DNA of 64,000 nucleotides, taken from contig NZ_CP037423.1 of NCBI RefSeq assembly GCF_007754155.1, positions 8,118,938 to 8,182,937 of the forward strand, read 5' to 3'. The notes beneath the pieces were generated by a model. It was not told where the DNA came from. It was given only the letters and a program-made list of their open reading frames with translations, and ran no database searches. A program made the translations under genes and the position numbers. This document shows positions 62,250 through 64,000 of this stretch, in pieces. This stretch comes from Stieleria neptunia. GTDB lineage: Bacteria; Planctomycetota; Planctomycetia; Pirellulales; Pirellulaceae. Position 1 is the stretch's first letter, and the number at the start of each line of letters is the position of its first letter.

Positions 62250-62762
62250 TTAGAACAGCATGAGTTGCTGCATGCCAGTTTCTGCGGTCGTCTCGGTCAT
62301 GGCGCCCATGCCCGGGGACTCTCCTGCACTTTCAATGCCACTTTTCAGATACCACTCGTACCACTCCGAAAAACCTTCCCCCATCGCATCGTCCCAGAAC
62401 CGAATCTCATCAAGTTTTTGGCTCTCACGGTACCAACCTGGGCTACACTCCGAATCGCGTCCCAAGATCTCGCTCCAGGATCGCTTCGGATACTCGTGCG
62501 TCAGACGAAGCGACTCGCTGCCACAGTGCTCACAGCATCGCTCCGGCTCGGTCTCCAACTCGGCCTCCGCTTCTTCCACCGCAGCCATCACGGCCATGCG
62601 AGCCTCCGCACCGTCGGCTGCACTCAGGGAGGCAAGGCAGCGTTGCTGATACGCCACCGCTTTCGTGCTCGACCAACCTCCGAATTGACGCGTTTTGGTT
62701 AGCTGATTGGGCTGGATGTGCAAGCAGCAGCGGCGAATGAACTCCGCGGTCGAAAGAGTCAA
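62250..62762 (-). pseudogene. IS91-family transposase, C-terminal part
   Basis: 170 codons. 'LSTAEFIRRCCLHIQPNQL' and 'KTRQFGGWSSTKAVAYQQR' match the region after the catalytic core in IS91/Transposase_32 proteins. A CxxC pair 'CCEHCG' and the end 'ETGMQQLMLF' follow. The N-terminal zinc finger and the rolling-circle tyrosines are missing. The frame is open at its left limit near the recombinase fragment, showing that the two were joined by deletion. Confidence 0.78.
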
Positions 62763-63022
62763 CGGAACTTGAATCGACTCACCGCCCGTCGTGTATCCTT
62801 CACGTGCCCAGAGCCGTAGGCAAGCTTTCGTTCTCGGATCAGATGGAGCTGGAAGGTTCTAACGTCTTCGACGGTTGCCTGGTCGAGCGGTTTTTGGATA
62901 AAGTCGGCAAACTTTCGCACGTGATAGGTGTAGGCGTCGATGGTGGCTTCGGCCATGTTGCGGATCAACATGTCTTCGGCGAGTCGCTTGGTGAGTTTGC
63001 AGGTTCGTTTTTTGTGTGACAT
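62759..63022 (-). pseudogene. Tyrosine recombinase, N-terminal (SAM-like) part
   Basis: 87 codons from ATG 63022. 'LAEDMLIRNMAEATIDAYTY' and 'VRKFADFIQKPLDQATVED' then 'LHLIRERKLAYGSG' match the core-binding domain of IS91-associated phage-type integrases. The catalytic domain (R...HxxR...Y) is absent; the frame ends in 'SRFKFR' at the junction with the transposase fragment. It is not an integron integrase. Confidence 0.72.
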
Positions 63023-63300
63023 CACGGTTGCTTGTCCTTGTTGTGAAACAGAGTTCAAAAGAAGTTCGCGCCGCAGCGTGCGGGGAACACAACAAGGGTG
63101 CGTCAACGAGCAAAAAGCGCAAGTTAAAACGCAAGGCAAGGCACCAAGAAAGAGACCGTAAGAACGCCTAGCGCGCACAACTGGCTAACCGCAAAAGCGC
63201 CTACAGGCGCGCCGAAAGACAGACACGTTGTGACCCTCACACACTCACCGCACTGACAAGAGAAAACGGTCACGCCAATGAAGTCGCTGCCGATTAAGTT

Positions 63301-63387
63301 CAACGGTAGAAATCACGCGGGACGGGCGAACGACTCGCAAGCAGACCAGAAACCGCGACTCCCGTCCTCCCGTGCAATTCATTGTTC
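63301..63387 (-). other. attC-like site 16
   Basis: 87 bp from CAAC to GTTC. AAATCACGCGGGACGGG pairs with CCCGTCCTCCCGTGCAATT, with one bulged base. Confidence 0.72.
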
Positions 63388-63951
63388 CCCGCCGTCATTG
63401 CCCTGGTCGCTGCCTGGGGAAACTTCCATCGTCCCCATTCCCATTCCCATTCCCATTCCCATTGGCTGGCCGGAAGTCCGCAGCGCCGCCATTCGCTGAG
63501 ATTCTTGTAGCGCGTAGCCAATCGTTTTTCTTGCAATGTCAGGTTTGTTGAGGAAGTCAGAGATCTGTTCGTGAACGTAGGGTCGCTGTGTAACGGCGAT
63601 AGCATTTTCTCCCATCGGGCGCATCGTGCCGTCGCCTCCCATTGACTCCCAGGTGCCAGGCTCAATCGTTGTTTCAATTGCCATGAAAACCAAGTCGAGC
63701 CGACCAATTCCGGCGTCATCTAGTTGAGATTGTTGTAGCTGAGATTCGCCAAAGAGTTTACCAATGTCGTAAATCGTCACGATGGGGAGCTCTGATCGTC
63801 GTTTCTCAATTCCGCTGGAGTAACCGTTGCTAAATCCGGTCCGGTAGCCCGCCAGCAACCCCGCAACGCATGCAGCCAACAGTAAGATCGTCGCAATTGA
63901 GTACCGGAATACGCGTGTTCGTGATTTGGAAACATCCATAGAGCGAGTCAC
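63379..63951 (-). CDS. Cassette gene: single-helix protein with secretin-like segment
   Basis: 190 residues from ATG 63951 (ATG 63939 possible). One helix (about 17-38: 'IATILLLAACVAGLLAGYRT') anchors a domain with 'IVTIYDIGKLFG', then 'TTIEPGTWESMGGDGTMRPM' and 'IAVTQRPYVHEQISDFL', a pattern seen in planctomycete secretin/N-domain-like proteins. A Met-Gly repeat near 164-173 is encoded by a (CCCATT)n hexanucleotide repeat at about 63434-63463. The stop lies in attC-like site 16. Confidence 0.65.
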   Translation of the reverse strand: MTRSMDVSKSRTRVFRYSIATILLLAACVAGLLAGYRTGFSNGYSSGIEKRRSELPIVTIYDIGKLFGESQLQQSQLDDAGIGRLDLVFMAIETTIEPGTWESMGGDGTMRPMGENAIAVTQRPYVHEQISDFLNKPDIARKTIGYALQESQRMAALRTSGQPMGMGMGMGMGTMEVSPGSDQGNDGGEQ

Positions 63952-63966
63952 TATTCTTTGGTCGGG

Positions 63967-64000
63967 GAACGGCCCGCGTCACCGAGGACGGACGATTGAT
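63967..64000 (-). other. attC-like site 17 (cut by the window edge)
   Basis: Left arm only: GAACGGCCCGCGTCACCGAG and GACGGACGATTG, closely matching the left arm of site 13. The array therefore continues beyond the window. Confidence 0.65.

Larger units (their letters stand above)
62162..63300 (-). mobile_element. IS91-family element with internal deletion, inserted in an attC-like site
   Basis: Left flank GAAC (62158-62161). Just inside is a hairpin: GCGATCTATCCG (62167-62178) pairs with CGGATAGATCGTGC (62192-62205), as expected near an IS91 oriIS; on the minus strand the outer base run is GTTC, the known IS91 target. The right end is CCGATTAAGTT before CAAC (63301). It carries two gene fragments (transposase C-terminus and recombinase N-terminus), so it cannot move by itself. 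Confidence 0.8.

Noticed and set aside
62759..63022. Possible integron integrase for the cassette array
   Set aside because: Only a core-binding domain of the IS91-associated integrase type is present; there is no catalytic domain or IntI-specific insertion, and it lies within the IS91 element.

Overview
The window looks like a chromosome segment of a planctomycete, most likely a Rhodopirellula-like member of the Pirellulaceae. This rests on high G+C, many long overlapping antisense open frames, and families typical of that phylum: PVC-type haem-binding/dehydrogenase proteins, DUF1570 and DUF1080 proteins, a secreted subtilase with the N-terminal 'LExLExRxLLDA' signature, 'NPYAP'-type membrane proteins, a DUF6869 protein and many palindromic intergenic repeats. 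No rRNA, tRNA or CRISPR array was seen.

Region 1 (1-20.2 kb) is ordinary chromosome. It holds the 3' end of a dCTP deaminase gene, a DUF2141 protein, a two-domain ABC permease and a DUF1570 metallopeptidase-like protein. Two large secreted haem proteins, a STAS protein and a tandem universal stress protein follow. A translationally coupled dgcN/dgcA-type pair (DUF1611 protein plus enolase-superfamily epimerase) is divergent from a 1156-residue exported protein that fuses two serine beta-lactamase/DD-peptidase-like domains to a VanX-type D-Ala-D-Ala dipeptidase. The pair and the fusion together suggest D-amino-acid or cell-wall peptide turnover.

Region 2 (20.2-25.5 kb) is a small accessory patch: a truncated 2OG-Fe(II) oxygenase relic, an alpha/beta hydrolase, palindromic repeats, two ankyrin proteins, two small immunity-like proteins and an ISKra4-like transposase scrap. 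Region 3 (25.5-48.8 kb) is again chromosomal. It carries an EF-hand/esterase protein, a 2392-residue polytopic membrane protein coupled to a zinc-ribbon membrane protein, PspA, a response regulator fused to an RsbW-like ATPase, a subtilase with four ~264-residue repeats, an NAD(P)-binding DUF2867 protein, a DUF1080 protein, an outer-membrane barrel candidate, an alpha/beta hydrolase and a small clan-CD-like Cys/His protein.

Region 4 (about 49 kb to the right edge) is the unusual part. Fourteen small unrelated genes all lie on the minus strand. Between consecutive genes sits an imperfect palindrome of about 84 bp that runs from GAAC (or CAAC) to GTTC, with arms near 28 nt and a conserved one-base bulge. 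Architecture, uniform length, one-gene-per-site spacing and orientation fit attC sites of an integron cassette array (a CALIN, or the distal part of a larger array whose integrase lies outside the window). At least four of these sites are interrupted exactly at GAAC by IS91-family rolling-circle elements or their dead derivatives, and GAAC/GTTC is the known IS91 target. One derivative (62162-63300) keeps a tyrosine-recombinase N-terminus joined to a transposase C-terminus. Three others keep only a transposase tail that shares the same frameshift, plus a nested palindromic repeat of exactly 95 bp.
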